Positions 1-6,418 of a stretch of 19,234 nt of DNA are shown here, one piece after another (the first letter of the stretch is position 1; every line of letters begins with the position of its first letter). The stretch lies in NCBI GenBank assembly GCA_934271255.1, contig CAKQQS010000012.1:1-19234 (forward strand), in the 5' to 3' direction. The notes beneath the pieces are model-generated. The model did not search any database. It was not told the origin of the DNA and saw only the letters and a list, made by a program, of their open reading frames with translations. The DNA is from an uncultured Clostridia bacterium. GTDB taxonomy: Bacteria; Bacillota; Clostridia; Christensenellales; Borkfalkiaceae. A program made the position numbers and the translations under genes.

Positions 1-289
1 TACTTTTGTCATCTTTAAAAAATCGAGAATATAAGAGTTTTGTTTCTTTTCCAACTCCGCCAATACGATTGTCTGCCCTATAAGTATAGTCAGGTGTGAT
101 AATCACAATAACTTTGTCGCTTTTTGTGATACCATCAACGATCATAGTATCCAATTCTCCATCACCGCGAATTGTATCACAAGAAGCCTCAAAACCATAT
201 TTTGAACGCAAATCGTTTGTTAGCCGTGCCACCCACTTTTTATGTTCTTCATTATCCCACGAATACGAAACAAACATTTTTTTAGCCAT
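1..289 (-). CDS. SEFIR/TIR-like domain protein, N-terminal 96 residues only (runs off the left edge)
   Basis: The reading frame is open from an ATG at 289 to the window edge. It begins MAKKMFVSYSWDNEEHKKWV and later has ADNRIGGVGKET, with hydrophobic strands FVSYSW (5-10) and KVIVIITPDY in between. This pattern (FxSYSxDxEEHKxWV, then TPxY and NRxGGVGxE) is typical of the SEFIR branch of TIR-like domains. In bacteria these domains occur in signalling and suspected immune effectors; some TIR relatives are NADases, but catalysis cannot be judged here because the rest is missing. The start is supported by AAGGAAG about 7 nt upstream, which overlaps the stop codon of the xre remnant at 301. It is the last visible gene of the leftward xre-fic-SEFIR cassette. 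Family is fairly sure; function is inference. Confidence 0.8.
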   Translation of the reverse strand, partial: MAKKMFVSYSWDNEEHKKWVARLTNDLRSKYGFEASCDTIRGDGELDTMIVDGITKSDKVIVIITPDYTYRADNRIGGVGKETKLLYSRFFKDDKS

Positions 290-300
290 TATTTTCTTCC

Positions 301-344
301 TTAGTCATCAAACGTAATTCCTTTACTTTCACAAAAGGCGTAAA
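301..344 (-). pseudogene. Remnant: C-terminal end of an XRE-type regulator
   Basis: Read leftward, this stretch encodes YAFCESKGITFDD followed by TAA. It nearly duplicates the last residues of the intact regulator at 1319-1510 (FYAFCESKGITFED). The helix-turn-helix part is absent: the frame runs straight back into the TAA of the fic gene at 373-375 with no start codon between. It is best read as the tail of a regulator gene that was cut off or duplicated when the fic gene arrived. The ribosome site of the SEFIR gene overlaps its stop codon, so this tail probably marks the original xre-SEFIR junction. Confidence 0.75.
301..344. repeat. Direct repeat, copy 1 (downstream of fic)
   Basis: It aligns without gaps to 1319-1362 with about 40 of 44 identical bases (offset 1018 bp). 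Similarity weakly continues about 10 bases further left (ATTTTCTTCC against ATTTTTCGCC). The pair flanks the whole fic gene in the same orientation. Confidence 0.8.
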
Positions 345-372
345 TTTTTATATTGTAAAACTCTAATAAGAA

Positions 373-1245
373 TTATTCAACTTGCTCGTAATAATAAGAG
401 TAGTCAATCCCTTTCATAAAAATTTCGCGATTGTTTATATCATCGGTCAACGCGCTTTTTATAAGTTCGTAAATATGAGATGAATCCATAGGGCTTTCCT
501 GCATTGCCATAAGGTATTCCTTCTTATCGATTTTACTCCAATCGGTGCATTTTTTAAGATTCTTTTTCAGAATCAAATCCAACCAGATACGAGTACTTCG
601 CCCGTTTCCTTCCATAAACGGATGAGCGACGTTCATTTCAACGTACTTTTTTACTATGTTTTCAAGCGTATCTTCAGGCATTTTTTCAATCAACCGCAAA
701 TTATCTTGCAAATACATAGCTGGGGCAAACGCAAAGCCGCCTTTTGCAATATTAAGCGTGCGGATTTGCCCGGCAAAATCATATAATCCGCCGAACAAAT
801 ACGCGTGAATTTGTTGTAAGCCTTTGACTGTTCCGACTTCGATAGCGTCTATAAAAGAAGTATCAAACAAAGCGTATGCCTTTTGCTTGCTTTTGCCGTC
901 AATCGTATCGTCCGACTGCGTAAACCAGCCGATAAACTCTGCGCCGACCTTGCTCGGAAACTCTGCGGCAAGTTTAATAACTCCGTCAGAATCCAATGCG
1001 TCCGACATATACTTTTTCCCGTCGGCGGCAGTTAATTTCAGTTGGGTAGTGGCACTAACCAACTCGCTGTTTTCTTTTTTCAGTTTGGCTTTCAGATATT
1101 TCCAATAGTTACGGCATTTTTCGTAATTATCTTCATTTCTGATTGCCCCGATAATATCCAGAACGCTGAAATACCACTTGTTGTTTTCCTCATTCCAGGC
1201 GGCGCGCACTTCTTTATCGTTAAAAAATCTGATTGATATTTTCAT
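373..1245 (-). CDS. Fic-domain protein (putative AMP-transferase) with BRO-N-like N-terminus
   Basis: 290 residues, full length. Residues 1 to about 110 resemble a BRO-N-type domain (MKISIRFFNDKEVRAAW, then KWYFSVLDIIGAI), which is often DNA-binding in phage antirepressors. The C-terminal part is a Fic domain: the flap region YDFAGQIRTLNIAKGGF (155-171) and the canonical active-site motif HPFMEGNGRSTR (208-219) with catalytic His208, acidic Glu212 and the Asn-Gly-Arg that binds nucleotide phosphates. Fic proteins with this motif usually transfer AMP from ATP to a hydroxyl side chain of a target protein; the target here is unknown. I see no clear (S/T)xxxE(G/N) inhibitory motif. The ATG at 1245 has AAGGGG about 7 nt upstream. 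It lies 73 bp downstream of the XRE regulator and is flanked by the 44-bp direct repeats, suggesting insertion. Family certain, biological role inferred. Confidence 0.92.
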   Translation of the reverse strand: MKISIRFFNDKEVRAAWNEENNKWYFSVLDIIGAIRNEDNYEKCRNYWKYLKAKLKKENSELVSATTQLKLTAADGKKYMSDALDSDGVIKLAAEFPSKVGAEFIGWFTQSDDTIDGKSKQKAYALFDTSFIDAIEVGTVKGLQQIHAYLFGGLYDFAGQIRTLNIAKGGFAFAPAMYLQDNLRLIEKMPEDTLENIVKKYVEMNVAHPFMEGNGRSTRIWLDLILKKNLKKCTDWSKIDKKEYLMAMQESPMDSSHIYELIKSALTDDINNREIFMKGIDYSYYYEQVE

Positions 1246-1318
1246 ACAATCCCCTTATATTCACATCTACCATAAAGCCAAAAGCAACGATTTTTATTTG
1301 TAAGCAATATTTTTCGCC

Positions 1319-1362
1319 TTAGTCTTCAAACGTGATTCCTTTACTTTCGCAAAAGGCGTAGA
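1319..1362. repeat. Direct repeat, copy 2 (3' end of xre)
   Basis: This is the partner of 301-344; it covers the last 13 codons and the stop of the intact XRE gene. About 40 of 44 bases are identical. The four differences are single substitutions that mostly keep the encoded residues. Confidence 0.8.
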
Positions 1363-1510
1363 ATTTGCCCTGCGAAACAATTTGTGGTTCGCGATTATCC
1401 TTTTCCCATCGGCAAATTGTTGCATAGGATACGCCGAGTTCTTTAGCCAATGCCTCCTGTGTTAAAAGAAGTTTCATTCTTGCATATTTTACTTTTTCGG
1501 AAAATTTCAT
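1319..1510 (-). CDS. Small XRE-family helix-turn-helix regulator
   Basis: 63 residues. LLLTQEALAKELGVSYATIC followed by RWEKDNREP (about 14-42) is a textbook XRE/Cro-type HTH: the LTQEALAKxLGVS helix pair and the recognition helix ending in RWE. The C-terminal tail FYAFCESKGITFED is short and has no sensor domain. The ATG at 1510 has GAGGT 7 nt upstream. It is the first gene of the leftward cassette and probably regulates itself and the fic/SEFIR genes, as small XRE proteins commonly do for toxin or defence cassettes. Its 3' end is repeated at 301-344. No -35/-10 pair of good quality is visible upstream; TATAAA at about 1588 with a poor -35 is the best candidate. Confidence 0.9.
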   Translation of the reverse strand: MKFSEKVKYARMKLLLTQEALAKELGVSYATICRWEKDNREPQIVSQGKFYAFCESKGITFED

Positions 1511-1687
1511 TTTAAACCTCGTAGTTCGTTCAGGTTATCGGGTAATAAAGAAAATTAGTCGTATTTTTGAGATGTATTTCCCGATTTTATACCCTGATTT
1601 TTATTCGCTTGCGACCTTTTGATAATCTTTATTTTATTATAAAATCACATGGCTTGCAAAAAATAAATTTTTGCTATTTCTGTGCAA

Positions 1688-1723
1688 GCTATTATTTGCT
1701 GACCGCAAATAATAGCCGTTTTT
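1688..1723 (+). terminator. 12-bp perfect hairpin followed by T-run
   Basis: GCTATTATTTGC (1688-1699), loop TGACC, then GCAAATAATAGC (1705-1716) pair perfectly over 12 bp and are followed by CGTTTTT. It has the form of a rho-independent terminator for rightward transcripts, but no rightward gene precedes it. The stem is AT-rich (4 GC pairs of 12). It could be a relic or a protein-binding palindrome. Confidence 0.45.
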
Positions 1724-1735
1724 GAAATATGTCGT

Positions 1736-1763
1736 GAAAAAGTCCTTGCGAGCAAACTTTTTC
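1736..1763 (-). terminator. Bidirectional terminator-like palindrome
   Basis: GAAAAAGT (1736-1743) pairs with ACTTTTTC (1756-1763), and the interior has TTGC-GA-GCAA. Read in either direction this gives an A-tract, a short GC stem and a T-tract, the form of a weak bidirectional terminator. It lies about 170 bp beyond the stop of the solute-binding protein gene and is the most plausible end of that transcript. Confidence 0.4.
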
Positions 1764-1929
1764 ATTTATATTATAACATATTTTGACAGAAAAATCAACA
1801 ATAAAGGTGGTTGCGCGCCGACTTTTATTGCAGTTATAATTCATTACGAAAAAACCATTTTTGACTAATAAAGTTAATAGCCGCATATCGTATTTTTAAT
1901 TTTGTTTTTACTGATAGAACGCTTCATTA

Positions 1930-3267
1930 TCAATCCAAATCGTTAATATTCATTTTGAATATGGAAATCGCTTTTTCGTATGAATCTCCGCGAAGGTAAT
2001 TCGTAACCAAATCGGACATTGCCGAAATAATATCCGCCTGATTGCTTGCGGGAAAACTTAAATATATATCGGTTGCCTGATTGTATTCGATTTTGTATGA
2101 ATATGCCGACATATTCAATTTGCCGTATTTCATTCCCCATTTATTCGTTTTATAATCCGCCATATCTTTCCTTATGGGAAGACATACCGACCCGCTGTCG
2201 GCAAGCGCGTCTTGTCCGTCTCTCGTAAGCATATACGAAAGGAACTTCCACGCAACCGCTTTGTTTCTGCTCAGCGAAGAAATACCGTATCCCGCAAGAC
2301 CTGCGCCGATTTTCGGATTGTCGCCTATAAGCGGGAAAGTAACTACGTCGTAATCGTCTTTGAGTAAATCGTGATATTGATATACAGGCGCAGAGTGGAA
2401 AAGCATTGCGCCCTGACCGCCTTCGAAGTTGGCGGACGTGTCGCTGTTTAACGGCGCGATATATCTCTTGTCTACGAGATCTTTCATAAGGTTCAACGCG
2501 TTTTTCGTTTCTTCGCTATCGACCGTAACTTTATTGTTCTCACCGAAAAACTTTACGCCGAACGATGAAAAAATCGGGTATGCGACGGCTTCCCAGTTGA
2601 TATACGAGTCTACCAAATATTTGTTGCTTCTACCCGTTTTGTCGAAATGCGCTCTTACGATTGCGCACACCGACAAGAAATCGTCCCACGTCCAACCGTT
2701 TTTTACGACGTTCATATCGACGCCCGCTTCCTGCAATATCGCTTTGTTGATATGCGTTACGACTCTGTCTGCGCTTCTGGGCAATACGTATTGATCGCCG
2801 TTAAGATTTTTTTGACCTAACTTCATGAAAAAATCATAAAATTGATCCATGTAGTTTGCGTTGGTCTGCTCTTCGTAAGCAACGTACGTCGAAAGATTTT
2901 CAAAAACGCCGTACGAAATAAAGGTATACGCGTTTTCAGAATTCGATAAAATAATGTCGGGCATCGTCCCCGGCGTTGACTTTTCGGCAATTCTTCTCGT
3001 GCCTATTTCTTTAACGAAATCGCCTGCAATCTGAACGACTTCGACGGAAACGTTGGGGTATATCTGATTAAAACTGTTTGCCAGACCTTCAATAAACGTC
3101 TTTTCTCTCGGATCGGTAGTAATGCCTACTTTTATCGTCGCTCTCGTATCGTAAGCAACGTTTAAATCAACTTCTTCTTCGGTATTGTTCTTTTTTCCGC
3201 ACGATACCAACGCCGATAAAACAAATACCAAAGACATTATAATGCAAATTATTCCGATTTTTCTCAT
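1930..3267 (-). CDS. Extracellular solute-binding lipoprotein (ABC transporter, family 1, likely sugar)
   Basis: 445 residues. The N-terminus is a lipoprotein signal: MRK, a hydrophobic stretch (4-19), and a lipobox LVSC with Cys23 as the lipidated residue, followed by a charged linker. The mature part has the family 1 pattern: ATIKVGITTDPREKTFIEGL at the start of the fold, PDIILSNSENAYTF, NGWTWDDFLSVC, GGQGAMLFHSAP, and GLAGYGISSLSRNKAVAWKF near the hinge of lobe 2. Such proteins capture sugars or oligosaccharides outside the membrane and hand them to MalF/MalG-type permeases. The start has AAGGAG 8 nt upstream, which overlaps the end of lacI; the gap is 5 bp, so the two are translationally coupled. 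No permease or ATPase genes are in the window, so partners must be encoded elsewhere. Substrate unknown. Confidence 0.92.
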   Translation of the reverse strand: MRKIGIICIIMSLVFVLSALVSCGKKNNTEEEVDLNVAYDTRATIKVGITTDPREKTFIEGLANSFNQIYPNVSVEVVQIAGDFVKEIGTRRIAEKSTPGTMPDIILSNSENAYTFISYGVFENLSTYVAYEEQTNANYMDQFYDFFMKLGQKNLNGDQYVLPRSADRVVTHINKAILQEAGVDMNVVKNGWTWDDFLSVCAIVRAHFDKTGRSNKYLVDSYINWEAVAYPIFSSFGVKFFGENNKVTVDSEETKNALNLMKDLVDKRYIAPLNSDTSANFEGGQGAMLFHSAPVYQYHDLLKDDYDVVTFPLIGDNPKIGAGLAGYGISSLSRNKAVAWKFLSYMLTRDGQDALADSGSVCLPIRKDMADYKTNKWGMKYGKLNMSAYSYKIEYNQATDIYLSFPASNQADIISAMSDLVTNYLRGDSYEKAISIFKMNINDLD

Positions 3268-3272
3268 GTAAA

Positions 3273-4265
3273 TTACTCCTTGTTTTTTATATAGTTCGTC
3301 GATTCTCTGAATACTGCCGTCGGTTTTATTACTTCTTTATATTTAGGATCCCATTCGTTGATTATTACGTTTGCCATACTCATGCCTTGCGCCTTCTGGT
3401 CAAACGTAATCGACGTTATAGACGGAACGTAATCTTTTGCAATAAACGTATCGTCGCAACCGACGACGTATACGTCCTCAGGCACTCTGTACCCGCAATC
3501 TTTCAATGCCCTGACAGCGCCTATCGCAGTAAGGTCGTTGGTACAGAAAACAGTATCTATATCTTTATTTTTCGATAATAATTCCTTACAACCTTCATAA
3601 CCTATGTCATAAGACATTTTGCTGTTATCCAAATTGTAATAAATCAGATTGTCGGAACTTAACCCGTGCTTTTTTATTTCACTTCTATAAGCCAGACCTC
3701 TGGTGTCTATGTTGAACCGCTGTTCGTCGCTAGTCCATATATACCCTATATTTTTACGTCCGTCTTTTATTACTTTCTCGAATATTTCCACTATCGCATC
3801 CGTGTAATCCAACGTAAAATTAGGTCCTAAGCTCGTATCGAAATTGATGAGTTTAACCTTTTGGTTTTTCAATATCTCGATAAAACTTTTCGGATATTCG
3901 TTAGTCATTAAATTAACGAGCGCGGAAAGTCTTCTTTCGCAAATCGATTCCAACTTAAAACTACTGTTGTTATCTAATACGAACACCGAAACAAGATACC
4001 CCGCTTTCATCGCTACTTCTTCGATACCCCTGACGATATTCCAGTGGTAACTGTTCTCGTATTCATATATCGCAATGCCTATATGCTTACTGTTTTTACT
4101 GGCAAGACTTTTGGCGTTATGATTCGGTATATACCCCAACTCGTTTATCGCTTTATTAACTTTTGAAACTAGTTTAGGGTCAACGCTTTTCTTACCGTTG
4201 ATTATATTTGAAACCGTGCCGGTAGATACTCCGGCATATTCAGCGACGTCTTTTCTTGTTATCAT
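3273..4265 (-). CDS. LacI-family transcriptional regulator
   Basis: 330 residues, the usual length. Residues 1-60 are the LacI DNA-binding domain: ITRKDVAEYAGVSTGTVSNI (HTH), the hinge helix at NHNAKSLASKNSKHIGIA. The remainder is a periplasmic-binding-protein-like sensor domain with GRKNIGYI, DTVFCTNDLTAIGAVRALKD and PEDVYVVGCDD, all typical positions. It is expected to repress until a sugar-type ligand binds. The ATG at 4265 has AAGGTGAG just upstream. It is first in an operon with the solute-binding lipoprotein, which suggests that the ligand is the sugar that this protein imports. A consensus promoter and a palindrome with a central CG lie directly upstream, pointing to self-repression. 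Confidence 0.95.
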   Translation of the reverse strand: MITRKDVAEYAGVSTGTVSNIINGKKSVDPKLVSKVNKAINELGYIPNHNAKSLASKNSKHIGIAIYEYENSYHWNIVRGIEEVAMKAGYLVSVFVLDNNSSFKLESICERRLSALVNLMTNEYPKSFIEILKNQKVKLINFDTSLGPNFTLDYTDAIVEIFEKVIKDGRKNIGYIWTSDEQRFNIDTRGLAYRSEIKKHGLSSDNLIYYNLDNSKMSYDIGYEGCKELLSKNKDIDTVFCTNDLTAIGAVRALKDCGYRVPEDVYVVGCDDTFIAKDYVPSITSITFDQKAQGMSMANVIINEWDPKYKEVIKPTAVFRESTNYIKNKE

Positions 4266-4293
4266 CTCTCACCTTACGCTCGTTTTTATACTT

Positions 4294-4309
4294 GATGACA
4301 CGCGTCATC
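4294..4309. promoter_or_regulatory. LacI-type operator
   Basis: GATGACAC|GCGTCATC is a 16-bp palindrome with one mismatched pair and the central CpG typical of LacI-family operators. It starts 7 bp after the -10 box, so it covers about +1 to +16, where a bound repressor would block initiation or escape. Autorepression by the adjacent LacI is inferred. Confidence 0.75.
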
Positions 4310-4316
4310 TAGGTAC

Positions 4317-4345
4317 ATTATATAGCAACGAAACTGCGTTGTCAA
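4317..4345 (-). promoter_or_regulatory. Consensus sigma-A promoter of the lacI-SBP operon
   Basis: Read leftward: TTGACA (4345-4340), 17-bp spacer, TATAAT (4322-4317). Both boxes match consensus perfectly. Start site near 4310, giving a leader of about 45 nt. Confidence 0.9.
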
Positions 4346-4404
4346 TAGGTTTTTTAAAAAAACATAATATTTTTACAAAGATTTATTTTTTAAAAAAGCT
4401 CCCT

Positions 4405-4450
4405 TAAAAACTAAACCCCCGACCGCGAAAGCAGTCGAGGGTGTTTTTTA
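4405..4450 (-). terminator. Bidirectional rho-independent terminator
   Basis: ACCCCCGAC (4415-4423) pairs with GTCGAGGGT (4434-4442) with one mismatch; the loop holds GCGAAAGC. Read leftward it is followed by TTTAGTTTTT, read rightward by TGTTTTTT. It ends the leftward aspS/membrane protein transcript. Confidence 0.85.
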
Positions 4451-4475
4451 ATAATATTTATTACCGTTAAAGATA

Positions 4476-4883
4476 TTACAACAAACCGATGTATCTGTCT
4501 ACCAAGACGTATTTGCAAATCACCAAAGCAAGCGCGAAAATAAACGAAAACGCAAACGCGCATTTGGCGAACGCGCTGTCGGGGTATCTCGCAAGTTGCA
4601 CCGTTGCGAAAATCAAGGACAATCCGCCGATGAAAAGGCGTATAAAACTCGTAAAGTCTACGTTAAGTTTCGGGGCGATTGCCAAAGGTGAATATACGTA
4701 TTTCAAAAAGTATTTTTCGACGTATCCGCACACTTGCATGGCGGTGGCGTTTGTCGAAGCAAACCGCTTTAAACACATATCTATCGCGGACGCAACGACT
4801 ATCAGCATAACGACCGACGTGAACACCCACGACGCCGCGCCGAAACCTTTTCTTTCCCTTATGGGAACAGGTCTTTGACTCAT
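4476..4883 (-). CDS. Small membrane protein of unknown function, about three transmembrane segments
   Basis: 135 residues. After a short basic N-terminus (RPVPIRERKG) there are three hydrophobic segments at about 16-37 (SWVFTSVVMLIVVASAIDM), 79-97 (SFIRLFIGGLSLIFATVQL) and 106-126 (AKCAFAFSFIFALALVICKY). No family motif is recognised. The strand choice is supported by a good ribosome site (AAGGAG, 8 nt from the ATG at 4883), by the hydrophobic pattern and by the terminator just beyond the stop. An overlapping rightward frame of similar length (4489-4878) has none of these. It lies 84 bp downstream of aspS with no terminator between, so it may be cotranscribed. Function unknown. Confidence 0.75.
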   Translation of the reverse strand: MSQRPVPIRERKGFGAASWVFTSVVMLIVVASAIDMCLKRFASTNATAMQVCGYVEKYFLKYVYSPLAIAPKLNVDFTSFIRLFIGGLSLIFATVQLARYPDSAFAKCAFAFSFIFALALVICKYVLVDRYIGLL

Positions 4884-4967
4884 AATTTTCTCCTTATCTC
4901 GTTTTGTCGGGAATTAACCCGTTAATGCTCGTTTTTTGTTTCAAAACACCCTTTTACCGCTTGCGTA

Positions 4968-6302
4968 TCAGGGGGTAACTCTGTTTATATCTCTCGGGAA
5001 CATGCTTGCGTAACGGACGTTTTTGAAACCCAGAAGGTTCATCGTAAGTCTTTCTAAGCCGAGCCCCAAACCGCCGTGCGGGGGCGCGCCGTATTTATGG
5101 AGCATAAGGTACGACTCGAAGTCGTCGGGGTTAAGACCCCTGTCTTTCATCTTTTGTACCTGCATGTTGTAACTGTGTATTCTTTGACCGCCCGTAGTTA
5201 TTTCGACGCCCCTGAACAACAAATCGAAACTCAAAGTATATTTCGGATCTTCGGGATCGTCCATTGCGTAGAAAGGACGTTTTTCGCTCGGGTAATGCGT
5301 TACGAAAATAAAGTCGCTGCCGTATTCCTTTTTAGCCCATTGACCGATGAGTTGTTCTTCTTCCGGCTCGAAATCTCTGAAATCGGTAATCTTTTTATGG
5401 AACTTATTGATAATCAAGTCTTTCGCGTCCATAAACTTTATCGTGGGAATCTCCGTTATTTCGGGCATGTTCGCGTGGAGAAGTTCGAGTTCGGGCGCGT
5501 AGTCTTTTTTAAGCAAGTCGAAAATGTATTTCAAGACGTACGTTTCCATTTCCATTATGTCTTTGAAACTGTCGATAAAGCCCATTTCAAAGTCCATGCT
5601 GACGTATTCGTTAAGGTGGCGGGAAGTGTCGTGCTTTTCCGCTCTGAATACGGGACCTACTTCAAAAACGCGTTCGTAAACGCCGACCATCGTCTGTTTG
5701 TAAAGTTGCGGACTTGTCGCAAGGAAAACCTGTTTGCCGAAATAATCGAGCGTGAAAACGCCCGCGCCGCCTTCCGCGTTGCCGTAGTTGATTTTGGGAG
5801 TTCTTATTTCGGTGAACTCTTTTTTATAAAGCGCTTCTCTGAATCCTTTCGCGATGCCTTCCTGAATCTTGAAAACGGCTCTTTCGCACGGGTTGCGTAA
5901 AGAAATCGGCCTTAAATCGAGCGCGGTGTTAAGGGGAACGTTGTCGAGCGTCTTTTTGTTGATGACGATCGGCATTTGTTCGGCGGGAGTAGACAATACT
6001 TCCACGTCGTGTATCTGAACTTCGTATCTGTCGTTGCCTTTCGCGTCCTGCGATTTAGCGACTTTGCCCGTTACTTTAACGGCGCAACCTTCTACTATTT
6101 TATGATCCCATCTGAAATCGGAGAACTCGGGGGCGTAAATACATTGAATTACGTCCCTTTTCGTCCTTATCAAAACGAAACTGAATCCCGTCATTTCGCG
6201 TATTCTGTGAACGAAACCTTCTATCGTTACTATTTGGTCTTCTTTACCGGCAAAATCATTGTAATTAAACGTGGTTTTGCATATTCCGCCGATTTTTTCC
6301 AT
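4968..6302 (-). CDS. aspS: Aspartyl-tRNA synthetase, archaeal type, probably non-discriminating (Asp/Asn)
   Basis: 444 residues from the ATG at 6302, which has AAGGAG 9 nt upstream; another ATG at 6308 is too close to that site, and longer extensions upstream enter the promoter. Residues about 20-105 form the OB-fold anticodon-binding domain. The class II core follows: motif 2 is VGPVFRAEKHDTSRHLNEYV and motif 3 is GLGLGLERL near the C-terminus; ITTGGQRIH is characteristic of archaeal-type AspRS. There is no bacterial GAD insertion. The sequence GFVHRIREM places His32 where discriminating archaeal enzymes carry Trp; His is associated with enzymes that charge both tRNA-Asp and tRNA-Asn. Such an enzyme would need the GatCAB amidotransferase to form Asn-tRNA; it is not in the window. 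AsnRS is less likely given the RHLNEYVSMDFE context. Confidence 0.93.
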   Translation of the reverse strand: MEKIGGICKTTFNYNDFAGKEDQIVTIEGFVHRIREMTGFSFVLIRTKRDVIQCIYAPEFSDFRWDHKIVEGCAVKVTGKVAKSQDAKGNDRYEVQIHDVEVLSTPAEQMPIVINKKTLDNVPLNTALDLRPISLRNPCERAVFKIQEGIAKGFREALYKKEFTEIRTPKINYGNAEGGAGVFTLDYFGKQVFLATSPQLYKQTMVGVYERVFEVGPVFRAEKHDTSRHLNEYVSMDFEMGFIDSFKDIMEMETYVLKYIFDLLKKDYAPELELLHANMPEITEIPTIKFMDAKDLIINKFHKKITDFRDFEPEEEQLIGQWAKKEYGSDFIFVTHYPSEKRPFYAMDDPEDPKYTLSFDLLFRGVEITTGGQRIHSYNMQVQKMKDRGLNPDDFESYLMLHKYGAPPHGGLGLGLERLTMNLLGFKNVRYASMFPRDINRVTP

Positions 6303-6331
6303 ATACATTATCTCCTTATAAAAGTATTTAT

Positions 6332-6360
6332 ATTTTACTATACTTTCCTTTCTTTTGCAA
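6332..6360 (-). promoter_or_regulatory. Promoter of aspS
   Basis: Read leftward: TTGCAA (6360-6355), 17-bp spacer, TAAAAT (6337-6332). It gives a leader of about 25 nt ending in the AAGGAG site of aspS. Confidence 0.75.
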
Positions 6361-6380
6361 GTGTTCTTCATAAGAAATTG

Positions 6381-6418
6381 CAAAAACCGTCCGGTTTTGC
6401 CCGAACGGTCGCTTTTTT
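6381..6418 (-). terminator. Terminator of the F420-ligase-like gene
   Basis: Read leftward, ACCGTTCGGG, loop CAAAA, then CCGGACGGT form a stem with a small bulge, followed by TTTTTG. It starts about 8 bp after the stop codon. On the other strand it is followed by GCTTTTTT, so it may work both ways. Confidence 0.8.

Larger units (their letters stand above)
1511..1929. other. 419-bp gene-free, AT-rich stretch with hairpins
   Basis: It lies between the xre gene and the 3' end of the solute-binding protein gene. No convincing coding frame is seen; a 64-codon frame at 1692-1886 has no ribosome site and runs through the hairpins. Besides the two hairpins listed separately, GCTTGCA (about 1652) and TGCAAGC (about 1683) are inverted, and CAATAAA (1799-1805) with TTTATTG (1824-1830) bracket a GC-rich core. 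The right part must hold the end of the leftward lacI/SBP transcript and the left part the promoter of the xre cassette. Confidence 0.6.

Noticed and set aside
301..375. Readthrough of the fic stop codon into the in-frame xre tail, giving a longer Fic protein.
   Set aside because: The tail is explained as a repeat of the xre 3' end; homologues of this Fic type end at the same residues (GIDYSYYYE), and there is no recoding signal.
1692..1886. A 64-codon leftward frame in the gap after the solute-binding protein gene.
   Set aside because: It runs through hairpins, lacks a ribosome site and shows no family pattern.
4489..4878. A 129-codon rightward frame opposite the small membrane protein.
   Set aside because: No ribosome site; the opposite strand has AAGGAG, clear membrane segments and a matching terminator.
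5076..5900. A 274-codon rightward frame.
   Set aside because: It is a shadow of aspS, which has all class II synthetase motifs; the shadow is rich in Phe, Val and Arg with no domain.
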